From Funneliformis mosseae (taxonomy: Eukaryota; Glomeromycota; Glomeromycetes; Glomerales; Glomeraceae): a stretch of DNA of 19,419 nucleotides. The stretch is taken from NCBI GenBank assembly GCA_910592005.1, contig CAJVPP010001531.1:1-19419 (forward strand), read 5' to 3'. Below the pieces are notes generated by a model that saw only the letters and a program-made list of their open reading frames with translations, was not told where the DNA came from and ran no database searches. Position numbers and translations under genes: made by a program. This document shows, one piece after another, positions 9,380-19,419 of this stretch; the stretch's first letter is position 1; every line of letters starts with the position of its first letter.

Positions 9380-10373
9380 AATGGTAAATTAATTAATTAT
9401 TCAAAGTCACTGAGACTGGTAGGATTAATTTACTGTAGTTCCTTCTTTCCTTTGAAAATATTTTATCTCTTGCTAAAAATAATGATAGGCTAGACCCAGT
9501 TATGCAAATAATTGCTTTTGAAATTGAAGAAAATGATCTTGATAAAAACTGAATCACTATAGAGAAAAATACCTTTACCTTATCTTGATTAAGTTATGCA
9601 AAAGAGAATGTTTCTGGTAAGAAAGCAATATAAGCTTGAGCTTCGTCATAGATAACTGGAAAGAATAATAGTCTGATATTAAGGTTCTCAATATAAGATT
9701 ATAACATTTAATGCTATCAAGTTCTGTCACATCTCAGAATATTAATTGTATATTTCTAAAAATAATGTAATTGAACTGAAGGAATAATTAAGATTTGAGC
9801 ACTATTATAGCATTATGTTCTTCAGCTACATTAAAAAGATGTTGAAGCAATAATAGCCGTCTAACAATGTAACTGATCACTGCTTATATTGCAATTCCTT
9901 CTGTATCTTTAGATGATTTGTCTGCAATATTATATTTTGTCTAATATGCTGATTCTTTCAAGTCTAAAGAGCTAGTATCATACGAAAAAGCAATTAAGTA
10001 TAGGTCAAAATTGTAATATAAAGTTTCAAAACATAAGCAAGTTTTGTCACAACCAAAGGTTTCTAATACAATAGTTTTGTCATTTCTTGAAAGAATTTAT
10101 ATTACATGCTTTCTAAAAGAATCATAATCAGTAAGGCCTTTATTACGCTCTTCAGAAAAGTTATGTAGAAGCAAATTAGGTTATCTATATAATATCAGAA
10201 TTTTTTTTTATCAATAGATTCTTTGTATTTATTATTTTCTGATACTTTAAAAGCTGAATACAATTTATATGTATATTTTGCAATCTTTATTAAGTCATGA
10301 GAATGATTATTAAATAGTTTTTTAATTTTATTTATTGTAACATCAATTGATTTTATTGATTTTGTTAGAAATA
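9380..10373 (-). pseudogene. CRN-like pseudogene, P-loop NTPase region
   Basis: Coding-style segments in more than one frame. A Walker A-like motif (ETFGCDKT) lies at 10040-10060, with Asp where the second glycine of the usual GKT motif is expected, so it is damaged even apart from the stops. A Walker B-like hhhDE motif (VIYDEAQA) lies around 9640-9655, in a different frame. A downstream IICITGSS segment near 9500 resembles a sensor-1 strand. In this NTPase class Walker A binds the nucleotide phosphates and the DE pair coordinates Mg and activates water. Several TAA, TAG and TGA codons interrupt every frame. Confidence 0.55.
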
Positions 10374-10617
10374 CTGTGTAATAGAAATGAATAAGTAAGT
10401 TTCAGATAAATAATGAGACAATATAATTAAAAAGCTAAACAATGTTGTGTTAATCAAATCTATTATGACTCATTTACCAGCAAAGATTTACTATATGATA
10501 ATACAAATATGTTTTTGAGTGGGTTTGATGATAAAAAGCAGAAAAGAAAAGCATAAGAACAAGTAATTATTTGGTATTTTTAGTGAATATGACAAAAGAC
10601 AAATTGTAAAAACATAC

Positions 10618-10820
10618 CAGTTTCAGGTTTATTCAATATCACTCTTAAGTATGAAAGCTTAACATTATTGTTTGGGTAGATATAAGAAATTTCTTCACAT
10701 CAGATTTTTTGTATCATTGTTGGTGAAATATTCAAATAAATGAACTAATTCTCCTTTATTTAATGCATTAGCTTCATTAGTAAGACTGTTGATAATATTA
10801 AGAATGTTATTAGTTGACAT
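10618..10820 (-). pseudogene. CRN-like pseudogene, N-terminal exon
   Basis: An ATG at 10820 opens a frame (MSTNNILNIINSLTNEANAL and onward) that meets TGA after about 39 codons. One base out of frame the sequence continues in coding style (EEISYIYPNNNVKLSYLRVI) to a donor GTATGT at 10617. A single extra base near 10700 explains the break and leaves the exon in phase 1. The acceptor CAG at 10374 then restores a sensible frame (V-F-L-T-K...), which supports the intron 10617-10374. Confidence 0.5.
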
Positions 10821-13703
10821 ATTATATGATTTTTGTGTAAAAAAGTTTTACAAGTTTGATATAATATTAACTCTGCAATTTTATTAGTTGAAGTTTGTGA
10901 TAAATATTTTTGAAATATCAAATAATTATTAATATTGATTAGTTTTAGAAGCCTTTTAAGTTACATGAATATTCACATTTGTCATATATATCTGACCAAT
11001 CAAATTATGAAATTTCAATATTATTACATATGATTAACCAATAAATATTAGTTTAAATATTTAAATTAATAATATAAAAATGATTGTGTGACTATAAATT
11101 TAATTCCTTATGATAATTATAAATCAATTTAATTTTTGCATATATCAACATTTAAGAAAATTAATAAAGATATATATATAATATAATATATAATAATATA
11201 AATTTTACAATCCTAGAAATAATATATTTGTATATTTTAATAAATTTTTGTTACTACTATATTATGTATTACCTTTTTTATATTAATTAATTTATTTTCA
11301 TTTGCATTTTTAATGTAATCATCAATGAATTTATCTTTAATCTTTTTTTTCATTATTAAATTTATTATTAATATGTTAATATTATTTTTAACCTTATTCA
11401 AAAAATAGTCTAAATAAATAAAATATTTAAATTAGTTCTTTTATAAGTAAAGACTATAGTAATTATGATTACATACTAAAATTTTGTTATTATGTGAATT
11501 GTTATTATGATATATGTAATCATATAAAATACTAGTATTTAGTTTTTAGAAGTAATGATATCTCCTAAAAAGATGTTGATTAGTTATTTTATAACATAAT
11601 AAAGAAAATTTATATGTGTTAATACTATTATATGATAATTTAATAATTAAAGAATACTAGTTATATACTTAATATATTTTGTGAATATATCTAAAAGAAA
11701 TATAGCATACTTCTTTAAAATTATTTTAATATATATAAATATTTTATTGAATTTATAAAATATTATCAAAAAAATATTATCTTTTTAATGTTGAAAAAAT
11801 AAAATGCATTACCTTTTATAATTATTCAACTATAAAAAATTTAATAATGTAATAATACTATAAATAATTTTTATAGGATAATTACTTAGTAAAGCAAGAT
11901 TATTAATAATCATATTAATTATCAAATGATTAGTTTCCATCTAATAAAAAATATCAGAGAAAAACATTAAAGACTTATTTATAATTTTTTTAATTAAACT
12001 AAAAAAAAAATCAATTTAATAATATATATATATCTCTTTATAAGCTAACCAATTATCTTTTTAATAGTTTACATTAAGAACTAAAAAAATCAAATTGCTA
12101 AAAAAATCAATTAAATACAAAATTCAATATTTTGTATATATAGTCAAATTAGTATCACTGATATCAAATTATGTAATATATATGATATGAAAAATTAAAT
12201 TAATTCTTCATAATTAAAGTTTCTTATCAAGATTTTTATATATAGATAATTTTATAAATTTTTAATAAGTAAATGAGCTATATTTTTTAATAACATATTA
12301 ACTAACTATTATTTAATAAAATATTTTGTTTATTGTTTGATTTAAAGTAATATATAGTGTAAAATCTAATTTTAAAAAATTTCTACTTTCAATTCTTCGC
12401 ACTTTATATATTCTCAACAAAGAATTAACTTTTAGCTTTTTATATGTTTTTACTAATTAATAAGCTGTAAGTATCTACATAAGGTCAGTCAATGATATCT
12501 TATATAATTTATGATTTTTGAGTTGCTAAACCCAATTTTTTTGCTATAATAATGCCATTTTAGCCTTTTAACAAAAATATAATGCGTAATGTTAAAAATA
12601 GAAATTTTTTAAAATTTGATTTTAAGAATTATAATATAATAAATAAAATAATTAATAAAAATATTTCATTGATGTAATAGATGTCTAAAATATTTCTATT
12701 AAAATATGCTCAGTTATTAATGAAAATTTACTTAATATTTCATTTTCGATCATGCAATATTTTTGTTATCCCTAGTATCTTATAAATATTATTAAATAAA
12801 ACAATTTTTTTAAAAAATAAGTTCATAAATATTTAAAGAAATATATAAAGAATTCATTTAGACACAAATGATATAATAAATAGAAAAATAGATTTATTAA
12901 TAAAAAAAGTATTATGTAATAGTTTTTTGAATAAAAAGCTAATCAAATCAGTCTATAATGATAAGTTTGATGTAATTAGAAAAATACTCTTTTATTAGAA
13001 ATTAATCATAAACAATTTAAAGAGCTTTTATATAATTATCTATATCTAATTACTTTTAATAAATTAATAAGCATGATATTCTGTATATGTCTCTCATATT
13101 TTTTTTTATTAACTTATTATAGTAATTATATAATGTTAATCTATTTATAAGGTTATTATTAAAGCATTCATAATCTACATAATTTTATATATGATTATAA
13201 TATGATAAATCACTTATCAAAATGCTTTTCTATTAATTCATTATTAAATTAATTGCTCATATTAGCAGTATAAAATATGAATTTATTATAGTTATTACTA
13301 TTTATACTATCTAAAATATACTTGTAGTATCAGGTTATCTTTGAACATAAATATTATGATAATTATTAATATTTAATATAAAGGTTTTTTTAAATATTTT
13401 ATAAAGGTATTCTCTATGTAATTTTTATGTATATCTTATATATATATATATTTTTAATAATCTGTTACTTTTATGTAATTATTATACTAAGATTTACCAT
13501 TATATTTAAATCTTCATTGTTTATATTTATTAAATCTAAATAATATATAAGACTAAACTTAAAAAAATAATTTTAATATTATTTAATAAAGCAAAAAAAA
13601 TAATATAAAAATACCATTAATCTTATTATACAATCTATTATTTATTTATTATGTTCCTGTAACTAAGTTATTAAATAAAATTAAATAAAGTAATCCTTTA
13701 GAC
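10821..13703. other. Very AT-rich DNA without recognisable genes
   Basis: Stops in every frame and long A/T runs, with AT microsatellite patches (for example TA repeats near 11170 and 12020). I see no RNA gene, terminal repeat or transposase motif on either strand. It may contain transposon remnants decayed beyond recognition. Confidence 0.5.
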
Positions 13704-13912
13704 TCAAATTGCTTTCTTGAAATAATTTAGCAATTCATCAAACCTATATATTAGATTTTTTTTCTTTAAATATTCTTTATCATATAAAATTTTGGTTATT
13801 AACTGAATAGCTTTAGTTAAATCAATCTTCATACTTATCTCTTTCTTAATTATAACTTCTACAATTCTTTTAGTTGTAATTTTAACTCATTTAGAATCTC
13901 TTTTTAATAGAT
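13704..13912 (-). pseudogene. Small coding-like remnant of unknown family
   Basis: The minus strand reads about 70 codons in one frame to TGA at 13704-13706, with a single internal TGA. The stretch is lysine and isoleucine rich and helix-like (RIVEVIIKKEISMKIDL, then KILYDKEYLKKKN and RFDELLNYFKKAI). It has no clear start, and upstream the frame breaks up. Amino-acid texture is the only support; I recognise no domain. It may be the end of a decayed transposon or lineage-specific gene. Confidence 0.25.
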
Positions 13913-14229
13913 TTTTTATTAAATATATTATTATCATAGAATTCTTCAATTTAGATTAATCATATTGTTATAGTTAGTTCTTTAAGATACTTATGAGTAA
14001 TAAGTAAAGCAATATTTATGGGTGGTAAGCAGAAGGTTTAATTTGATATTTAGATTTAGAAAAGTATTAGTAAATTAACAGTTTATTTAATAACTATAAC
14101 AATGAAATACTGTCTCAATCGACGTTCTATATTATACAATTATATTAGAGGGATTAAACTAAATTATTATATAAAACTATGAGTCAGACACACTGCTAAG
14201 CTAAAAGAAATTGTTCTCTATTTATATAA

Positions 14230-14427
14230 AATGAAAAATATAAAGTTATTGAAGAATTAAAAGAAATAAATAAAATATATGAAATAAGTAAAATATAATA
14301 AATATATGAGATAAATAAAATAAAATAAATAAAAGAAATATATTGTATAAAAGAAATATGTGCTATAGATGACATAGATGATATAGAAGATATATATGAT
14401 TTCTTAGGAATCGATATCATCCTTTAG
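14230..14427 (+). pseudogene. Degenerate Ile-x-x tripeptide coding repeat
   Basis: One plus-strand frame places isoleucine at nearly every third codon for about 45 codons: KEINKIYEISKI, then IYEINKI, KEIYCIKEI and AIDDIDDIEDIYDF, ending at TAG (14425-14427). The only interruptions are TAA codons (a pair at about 14281-14286, one at about 14311), which single changes could derive from CAA, GAA or AAA. The 9-nt period makes the plus strand almost C-free from about 14220 to 14350. The antisense strand is open for 74 codons, but that is a by-product of the composition. It looks like the worn repeat region of a low-complexity protein gene; the function is unknown. Confidence 0.4.
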
Positions 14428-14449
14428 ATCATCATCATCTATGTCTTCT
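14368..14449. repeat. Imperfect inverted repeat
   Basis: GATGACATAGATGAT near 14368-14382 is mirrored by the complement of ATCATCATCTATGTCTTC at about 14432-14449, giving an imperfect stem of roughly 20 bp with a 40-50 nt loop. It overlaps the end of the Ile-x-x repeat. On the minus strand the right arm reads as an acidic peptide (MKEDIDDDDLKDDIDS then stop), so the inverted repeat may be an inverted duplication of an acidic coding tract. Confidence 0.35.
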
Positions 14450-16772
14450 TTCATGTAATAATATCTTTAAGTCTCTACTCAAGATTACTAAATAGAGTTT
14501 ACTACAGTTAAGATATTAAAATCTATCTAACTCTTAACTTTACTAAATCTATACATTAAACTTAAAACAAATCTATCAAGTATGAAGACTTGAAAAATAA
14601 GGTTACAAACAATTTAATTAAAGAATTTAGATAACGAATTTAATTATAAATAATATGTAGAAATCATCTCAGATTATATAAAGATATAAAAAAAACAGAA
14701 AGATATAAGTTTTAATTGATTCCTTTATAAATATTAAACTCATATTCACAAAAAAGTTTGTACATCTACAAAGAATTAATTTACAACATAAGCAAAAAAT
14801 CTATCTATTTATACAAAATTTCTTTTATTATAGTTAATTATTTACTAACTAATTTGATAAATAAAATATAAATATATTAAAAATAATAAAAATAATAAAA
14901 TATAAAATATAATAAAAATAATAATAAAAAGTAAAATATTAAAAATAAGTATAACATTTAATATTTTTAAACTTTGTTTAACTTATAAAATTAGGATTAT
15001 CATTAGTATTTAAAAGATCTGTAGAATTATATAGATCTTTCATATTTTTAGAATTCTCAGTATTTTCAGAATTCTAGATTAAAAAATTATCATACTATAT
15101 TATTCATGTGACTTCATTATTATTAGTTAATTATTTTGTTAATAATATATAATAATTATTATATAAATAATACCTTCTATCTAAATTATCTTCATTAAGT
15201 TTTTACTTTTAACTTTTTTCTATTTATAGCTTAAAATTTAATTAACTCAATAGTTTAATATTTTATATATTTCTTCTTTTTAAATATATTTTAATTGGAT
15301 AAATAGTAATATAAAAAGTATAAAAATTTAAAAAAATTCAAAGATAGTATTATACTATAATATAAAAGCTTCAATTTTAATTATTATTATAATTTTGTAT
15401 TTTATTATAAAGATTAATAATATAAGCTACTCATAAAAGTACTATAAAATGTATAAAATAAATTTTTAATAAATTATTATATAATCAGTTTTCTTATATA
15501 AAATGATCACACTTATATTGACTAATACAAAATTGATCATTATAAAATTTATCAAAATAGAAAGATTAGTTATTTGATTATTAAAAATATTTTTTAGTTT
15601 TTTTTTATAAATTTTTTTATATAAAAATTTTTGAATTAAATTAAAAATATAATGTGACAATAAGTAAAAGTGAAGATTATTTAGATCATTTTAACAAAAG
15701 ATCCTAATTATTAATACTGTATTTCGTTATATTTTTCTTCAAAAAATTTTGATGTTTTCACGTGATTAATGTATAATAAATTAAAATTTTATATTCTTAT
15801 ATCAAAAACTTATTTAGGGATAGTATATTATATAATCTATAACATTTTGATATGTAATTTTATATATAATGAATATCAAATATATTTATATTTTTTATAA
15901 TAATTATAAAAATTTGAAAAAGTAAAAAATTAAAAAGAATTTTATAATATTAAATTAAAAGTAAAATTATAAATTTTTATTTACTAAATATTATATATTT
16001 AAATCACTATTTAATTAATATTTATGATTACTATATCAAAATTTAAATGTTTAGATTAAGAAAAAATTATAATATTTATATATGATTATGTTTTCATTAT
16101 AAATATTTTTCTAGAATAAAATAATAACTATAATTATTATTTAAAACTTTATAAAAAAGATATTATCTTTAATGTAAAATCATATATAAAAAAATTATAA
16201 AAAGATAATAATATTAATAATAGTTTATTAGATAATAATAATGAAAATAAAAAAATAACAATAATAGAAAAATATTAGTAAACTTTAAAAATATTTTAAA
16301 CTTGGTAATTATAAATTATTAAATAAATATATTTTAAAATACAGTTGAAGTGATCTATAATGAATTTATGTATTCTAAATTTTATGTTACTATGAATTAC
16401 ATAGACAGTACCAAATTTTATTAAAAAAAATAGTTGTATATAATAAATTTTTCTAATAAGATTTACTATTACATATAACAAATTAATAACATAATATAAA
16501 GTATAATGAAATAATATTTTATTAAATAAAGTTTTTGATATAATGAATTTTTTATTAAAATTTTAAAGGTTATAATAAATTTTTTTTTTTAGTAGCAAAT
16601 GTAACTATTAAAGAAAATTTTACATTAAAAAAAAATGATATTTTAAATATTCAAACTAATCATAATTTTTGTATTGTAATTTTTTTTTTGATAAATTTTT
16701 TATTAAAAAATAATAAAAAATAAAAAAAATAAAATTGATAAAGAAAAGGTTTCTAAAGTAAAAAAAAATCAG
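14428..16772. other. Very AT-rich DNA without recognisable genes
   Basis: No usable frame on either strand. A stretch at about 14875-14945 is almost pure AATAAA-like simple sequence. TTTCACGTGATT at 15756-15767 is a rare GC-containing word here and recurs inverted at 19168-19179. The two ORFs of about 60 codons on the minus strand (15466-15660, 16296-16481) are low-complexity Ile/Lys/Tyr/Leu translations of AT-rich DNA and are not counted as genes. Confidence 0.45.
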
Positions 16773-17396
16773 AGTTTATCTCATTGGTGTTCAAAAAAAG
16801 AAATTTGTTTAAAGAGTTTATAAAAATCAAAACCTAAGAATAAGAAGTTTGCTCAAGAATATAATGTTTCAAAAGGAACAATATGTAATATCTTAAAAGA
16901 AAAAAAAAAGTGGTTAGAATTATAATCAGATTCTTATAAAGCTTCACTTAAAAGACAAATTAAAGTAAAATTTTTATAAATTGAAGAAACTTTAAGTTTT
17001 TGGGTTAAAAAGATAATAGAAAATAATATTACTATTAATGATGAACTATTAGAACAAAAAGTAAATAACTTTATAATATTACTAAATAAACTAGATTTTA
17101 AAGGATCAGAAGAATAGGTGATGGATTTTAAAAAATGTCATAAACTTAAATATTATCTTAATATAAGAATTAGCAAGTACTCTTATAAAAGTTTTAAATG
17201 ATATGTATAAAATTTTTCAAAATATTCTTGTAAATTATTTACCAAATGATATTTTTAATGCAGATAAAACTAAACTTTAATGAAAAATAGAACTAAATTG
17301 TATATTATTAACTGGATTAGGTAAATATATATTAGCAATTAAAAGAAATGCAAGTATGGTATTACAAATCAATGTAGATCATACCAAATTATAAAA
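16773..17396 (+). pseudogene. pogo/Tigger-type transposase, N-terminal part, decayed
   Basis: From 16773 one frame runs to about 17165, broken only by TAA at 16821, 16923 and 16977 and TAG at 17115. A frameshift then leads to a second frame (17167-17396). In order: a Psq-type helix-turn-helix (FAQEYNVSKGTICNILKEKK), a CENP-B-type helix-turn-helix (IEETLSFWVKKIIENNITI), then the opening of the DDE_1 catalytic domain (LPNDIFNADKTKL) with the first catalytic Asp at 17263-17265. The usual NADETGL has become NADKTKL. TAA TGA follows directly where an aromatic residue and Trp are expected. Such proteins are cut-and-paste transposases of the pogo/Tigger/Fot1 superfamily. The reading loses its likeness to the family near 17330, soon after the first Asp; the next part of the domain appears about 2 kb further on. 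Confidence 0.8.
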
Positions 17397-17591
17397 TATA
17401 TTAAAATAGCATAATTAATTAAATCACATACATTAATCATGTTTAAATAATTTCTAATTTTTCTTTTTTAATTTTTTCTTTTTTTTTGTAAATTTTTTTC
17501 TATAATCTTAACATAAATTTTTTAAAAATAATAAAAATAAAATGTTATATTTATTATTATTAATCTTTTATTTTTTATTGTATTCAATAAC

Positions 17592-18590
17592 TCAGTTAAA
17601 AGAAGAAAAGCATATTTAAATTTACACTCTTTTTGACAAAAACTATATATATCAGCTGAATTAGCAAAAAAATATAAAGTTAGTATTAATACAATAATTT
17701 GATTATATAATAAATATAAAAAACAAAATCTATAAAAGACTTACCAAAGACTGAATGATTACGAAAAGTTAAAGAACGTAAAAAATGACAAGTTGTAAAA
17801 TATATTAAAAGTGAAGAGTGTTCTACTATAATACAAGTACAAAAAAATTAAAGTTTGATTATAATGTTGAAATTTCTTCACAAATTGTGTAAAGAATATT
17901 TAAAAATAATAATCTTAAATCAGCTGTTAAAGTAAAGAAGCCTTTTTTGTTACTTAGACATAAAAAAGTAATATATGATTTTGCAAAAAATATAAAAGTT
18001 GGAATTACAATAATTGGAGTAAAGTCATTTGGTCAGATAAAAGTAAATTCAACTTTTTTGAATCTAATAGAAGACAATATTGCTGAAAAAGGATTAGTAA
18101 ATTATTAAAAGATAATCATATATAAGGAACAGTAAAATTTGACAGAGGAGGGATTTTTGTATAGGGTTGTTTTATATCTGAAGAAATTAGATATTTATAT
18201 TGAATTGATTGGTAGTTTAAATGCTGAATTATATTACTAAATTTTAAATGATAATTTTTTAAGAACTTTAGAATATTATGATATAAATGTTTCAAATGTT
18301 ATCTTTCAACAAGATAATGATCTGAAATATAAAGCACAAAAAACTAAGGATTGGTTACAATTACATAATATTATTATTCTTGATTAGTCTACTTAATCAT
18401 CTGATTTAAACTCAATTGAACACATATAGAATAAAATAAGAGATGCTTACAAAAGATTAATGAGCTATTTAAAAATAAAATGAATTATAGGAAAAAATAC
18501 AGACAATATAAAATAACATTGAAATTGATATTTGTGAAAAATTAATTTGTTTAATGTCTGAATGAGTAAAAAATATTATGAATTAAAAAG
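17592..18590 (+). pseudogene. Tc1/mariner DD34E transposase, heavily decayed
   Basis: A full-length but broken Tc1 transposase spread over several frames. A helix-turn-helix region is near 17640-17720 (ISAELAKKYKVSINTII). The catalytic core follows: WSKVIWSDKSKF with the first Asp at 18036-18038; a V-stop-G-C-F block at 18159-18173 (TAG for the usual Trp); VIFQQDND with the second Asp at 18313-18315; and SSDLNSIEHI with Glu at 18418-18420. Exactly 34 codons separate the second Asp from the Glu, the DD34E spacing of Tc1. Conserved Trp and Gln codons are stops at 18385 (TAG), 18394 (TAA) and 18427 (TAG). It is unrelated in detail to the copy at 7575-8189. I could not fix its terminal repeats. 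It lies between two parts of a pogo-type transposase. Confidence 0.85.
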
Positions 18591-19300
18591 GTGATTATAC
18601 ATGCTAGTAATTTATAAAAATTAAGAAAAGAAGCTGAAATATAATAAAAAATTATTAACATTGTATATATTTTTTTATTTTTTATTTTTTTTCAGTTCAG
18701 TTTTAGTTTTTTTTAATTTTTTTTATATTTTATATTTATATTTTATTTTTTAATAAAAATATATAATTTTTATTTATCTTTTTTATCTAATTATCTATTT
18801 TTTTTGATCTTATTATATTCTATTAATTTATTTTATCTTTTTAATTAAATTAATTTCGTATTAAAGGTTTTAATGAGTTTTCTTTTTATTTTGTTTTTTA
18901 TTAATATAATAGAATACTATTTTTTTTTAATATTTATAATGATCTTATAATAAATTAATTAAATTAAGTTTTTTTTTAAATTAAAATAAGAATAATAAAA
19001 TAAATTTAGTATTTATATAATATACTTTTTGTTATTTTTTTAATTTAAAAATAAAAGTTAAATAACTTTTTATATAAATAGTTTATTTATAATTATTATA
19101 TAATTTATCTAGAAATAGTTTTGATTTGTAGCTTTTGAATAGTAGTACTCATATGATTATCAGATAAAATCACGTGAAATTAAATGATCTGTAAAATATT
19201 GTACTATATACTTATATTTCTTTTAGTTACCACTGTATTTAATTAATACTTAATATAAATAATTATAAATAAAATTAATAAATTAAATAATATTTACTTA
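18591..19300. other. AT-rich DNA between transposase remnants
   Basis: Long T and A runs with no frame. It should contain the right end of the Tc1-type element and the junction back into the pogo-type element, but I cannot locate a terminal repeat with certainty. AATCACGTGAAA at 19168-19179 is the inverted match of a word at 15756-15767. Confidence 0.4.
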
Positions 19301-19419
19301 GTGATAGTACAAAAATAATCTAAAGAATATGTTACTATTATATTATGCTGTAATGCTTCAGAAACTGAGAAACTTAAAGCAGTTTTTATTGAAAAAAGTA
19401 AAAATCCACACATCTTAAA
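19301..19419 (+). pseudogene. pogo/Tigger-type transposase DDE fragment, runs off the window
   Basis: One frame from 19301 to the window end reads VIVQK, TAA, then SKEYVTIILCCNASETEKLKAVFIEKSKNPHILK (given here in two parts: SKEYVTIILCCNASETEK and LKAVFIEKSKNPHILK). The S-K-x-x-V-T-hhh-C-N-A block followed by the K-S-K-N-P block is the typical stretch just after the first catalytic Asp of DDE_1 (pogo/Tigger) transposases. It picks up close to where the fragment at 16773-17396 stops, on the same strand, so the two are probably one element split by later insertion. The single TAA (19316-19318) could derive from CAA. The second Asp and last acidic residue would lie beyond the window. Confidence 0.8.

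Larger units (their letters stand above)
7219..10820 (-). pseudogene. Crinkler (CRN)-like NTPase-nuclease gene, broken and carrying a Tc1 insertion
   Basis: Read on the minus strand, pieces of one large protein follow in order: an N-terminal exon (10820-10618), a P-loop NTPase region (10373 to about 9380), a nuclease-like region (about 9150-8224) and a possible C-terminal tail (about 7575-7219). Summed, this would be roughly 900 residues. Many in-frame stops and several frameshifts break it, and a Tc1-like element at about 7575-8189 separates the nuclease part from the tail. The layout of N-terminal module, P-loop NTPase and PD-(D/E)XK-type nuclease matches Crinkler-type proteins, a family used as effectors by oomycetes and expanded in arbuscular mycorrhizal fungi. 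The CRN assignment rests on architecture and motifs read by eye, not on a search. The gene cannot make a full protein in this copy. That the tail belongs to the same gene is inference from strand and order. Confidence 0.6.

Noticed and set aside
14196..14420. 74-codon minus-strand ORF rich in Ile, Ser, Tyr
   Set aside because: Antisense reading of the low-C Ile-x-x repeat; its composition follows from the repeat, not from protein selection.
15466..15660. 64-codon minus-strand ORF
   Set aside because: Low-complexity Ile/Lys/Asn/Leu translation of AT-rich DNA with no motif or neighbour to support it.
16296..16481. 61-codon minus-strand ORF
   Set aside because: Same reason: AT-rich chance frame without a recognisable domain.
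11000..16700. CRISPR array, mitochondrial insertion or centromere core
   Set aside because: No regularly spaced direct repeats, no organelle genes or rRNA motifs, and no dominant satellite; AT richness alone does not support any of these.

Overview
The window looks like nuclear DNA of an AT-rich fungus with compact multi-intron genes and heavy transposon decay. The best fit is an arbuscular mycorrhizal fungus of the Rhizophagus/Glomus kind. The grounds are an F-box/WD40/UIM gene with eleven short introns (67-96 nt, GT...AG), an isolated eukaryotic 5S rRNA gene, a decayed Crinkler-like NTPase/nuclease gene, and Tc1/mariner and pogo/Tigger remnants in very AT-rich DNA. The genus is inference; 'eukaryote, almost certainly a fungus' is well supported.

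Layout. 1-2760: AT-rich non-coding DNA with a five-copy tandem array of about 118 bp (223-800) and a cluster of small inverted repeats (869-1071). 2761-2878: a 118-nt 5S rRNA gene on the minus strand with a T5 terminator. 3865-6502: the only clearly intact protein gene, on the plus strand: 12 exons, 599 residues, F-box, WD40 propeller and two C-terminal ubiquitin-interacting motifs, resembling yeast Ufo1. It is probably a substrate receptor of an SCF ubiquitin ligase. 7219-10820: a minus-strand pseudogene of a Crinkler (CRN)-like protein with an N-terminal exon, a P-loop NTPase region and a PD-(D/E)XK-like nuclease region. It is full of stops and frameshifts, and a truncated Tc1-like transposon (about 7575-8189) lies within it.

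10821-16772: very AT-rich DNA without a recognisable intact gene. It holds one low-confidence ORF remnant (minus, 13704-13912) and a degenerate Ile-x-x coding repeat (plus, 14230-14427). 16773-19419: nested transposon debris on the plus strand. The N-terminal half of a pogo/Tigger transposase (16773-17396) is followed by a decayed Tc1 DD34E transposase (17592-18590), and then by what reads as the next part of a pogo DDE domain (19301 to the window edge). The simplest reading is a Tc1-type insertion into a pogo-type element.

Functionally, only the 5S gene and the F-box gene look alive. The transposase remnants lose conserved Trp and Gln codons almost entirely through C-to-T/G-to-A changes at CpA/TpG, the pattern expected from RIP-like or methylation-driven decay. 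I found no convincing new working system; the most unusual items are the nested broken elements, that mutation signature, the tandem array and the Ile-x-x repeat.
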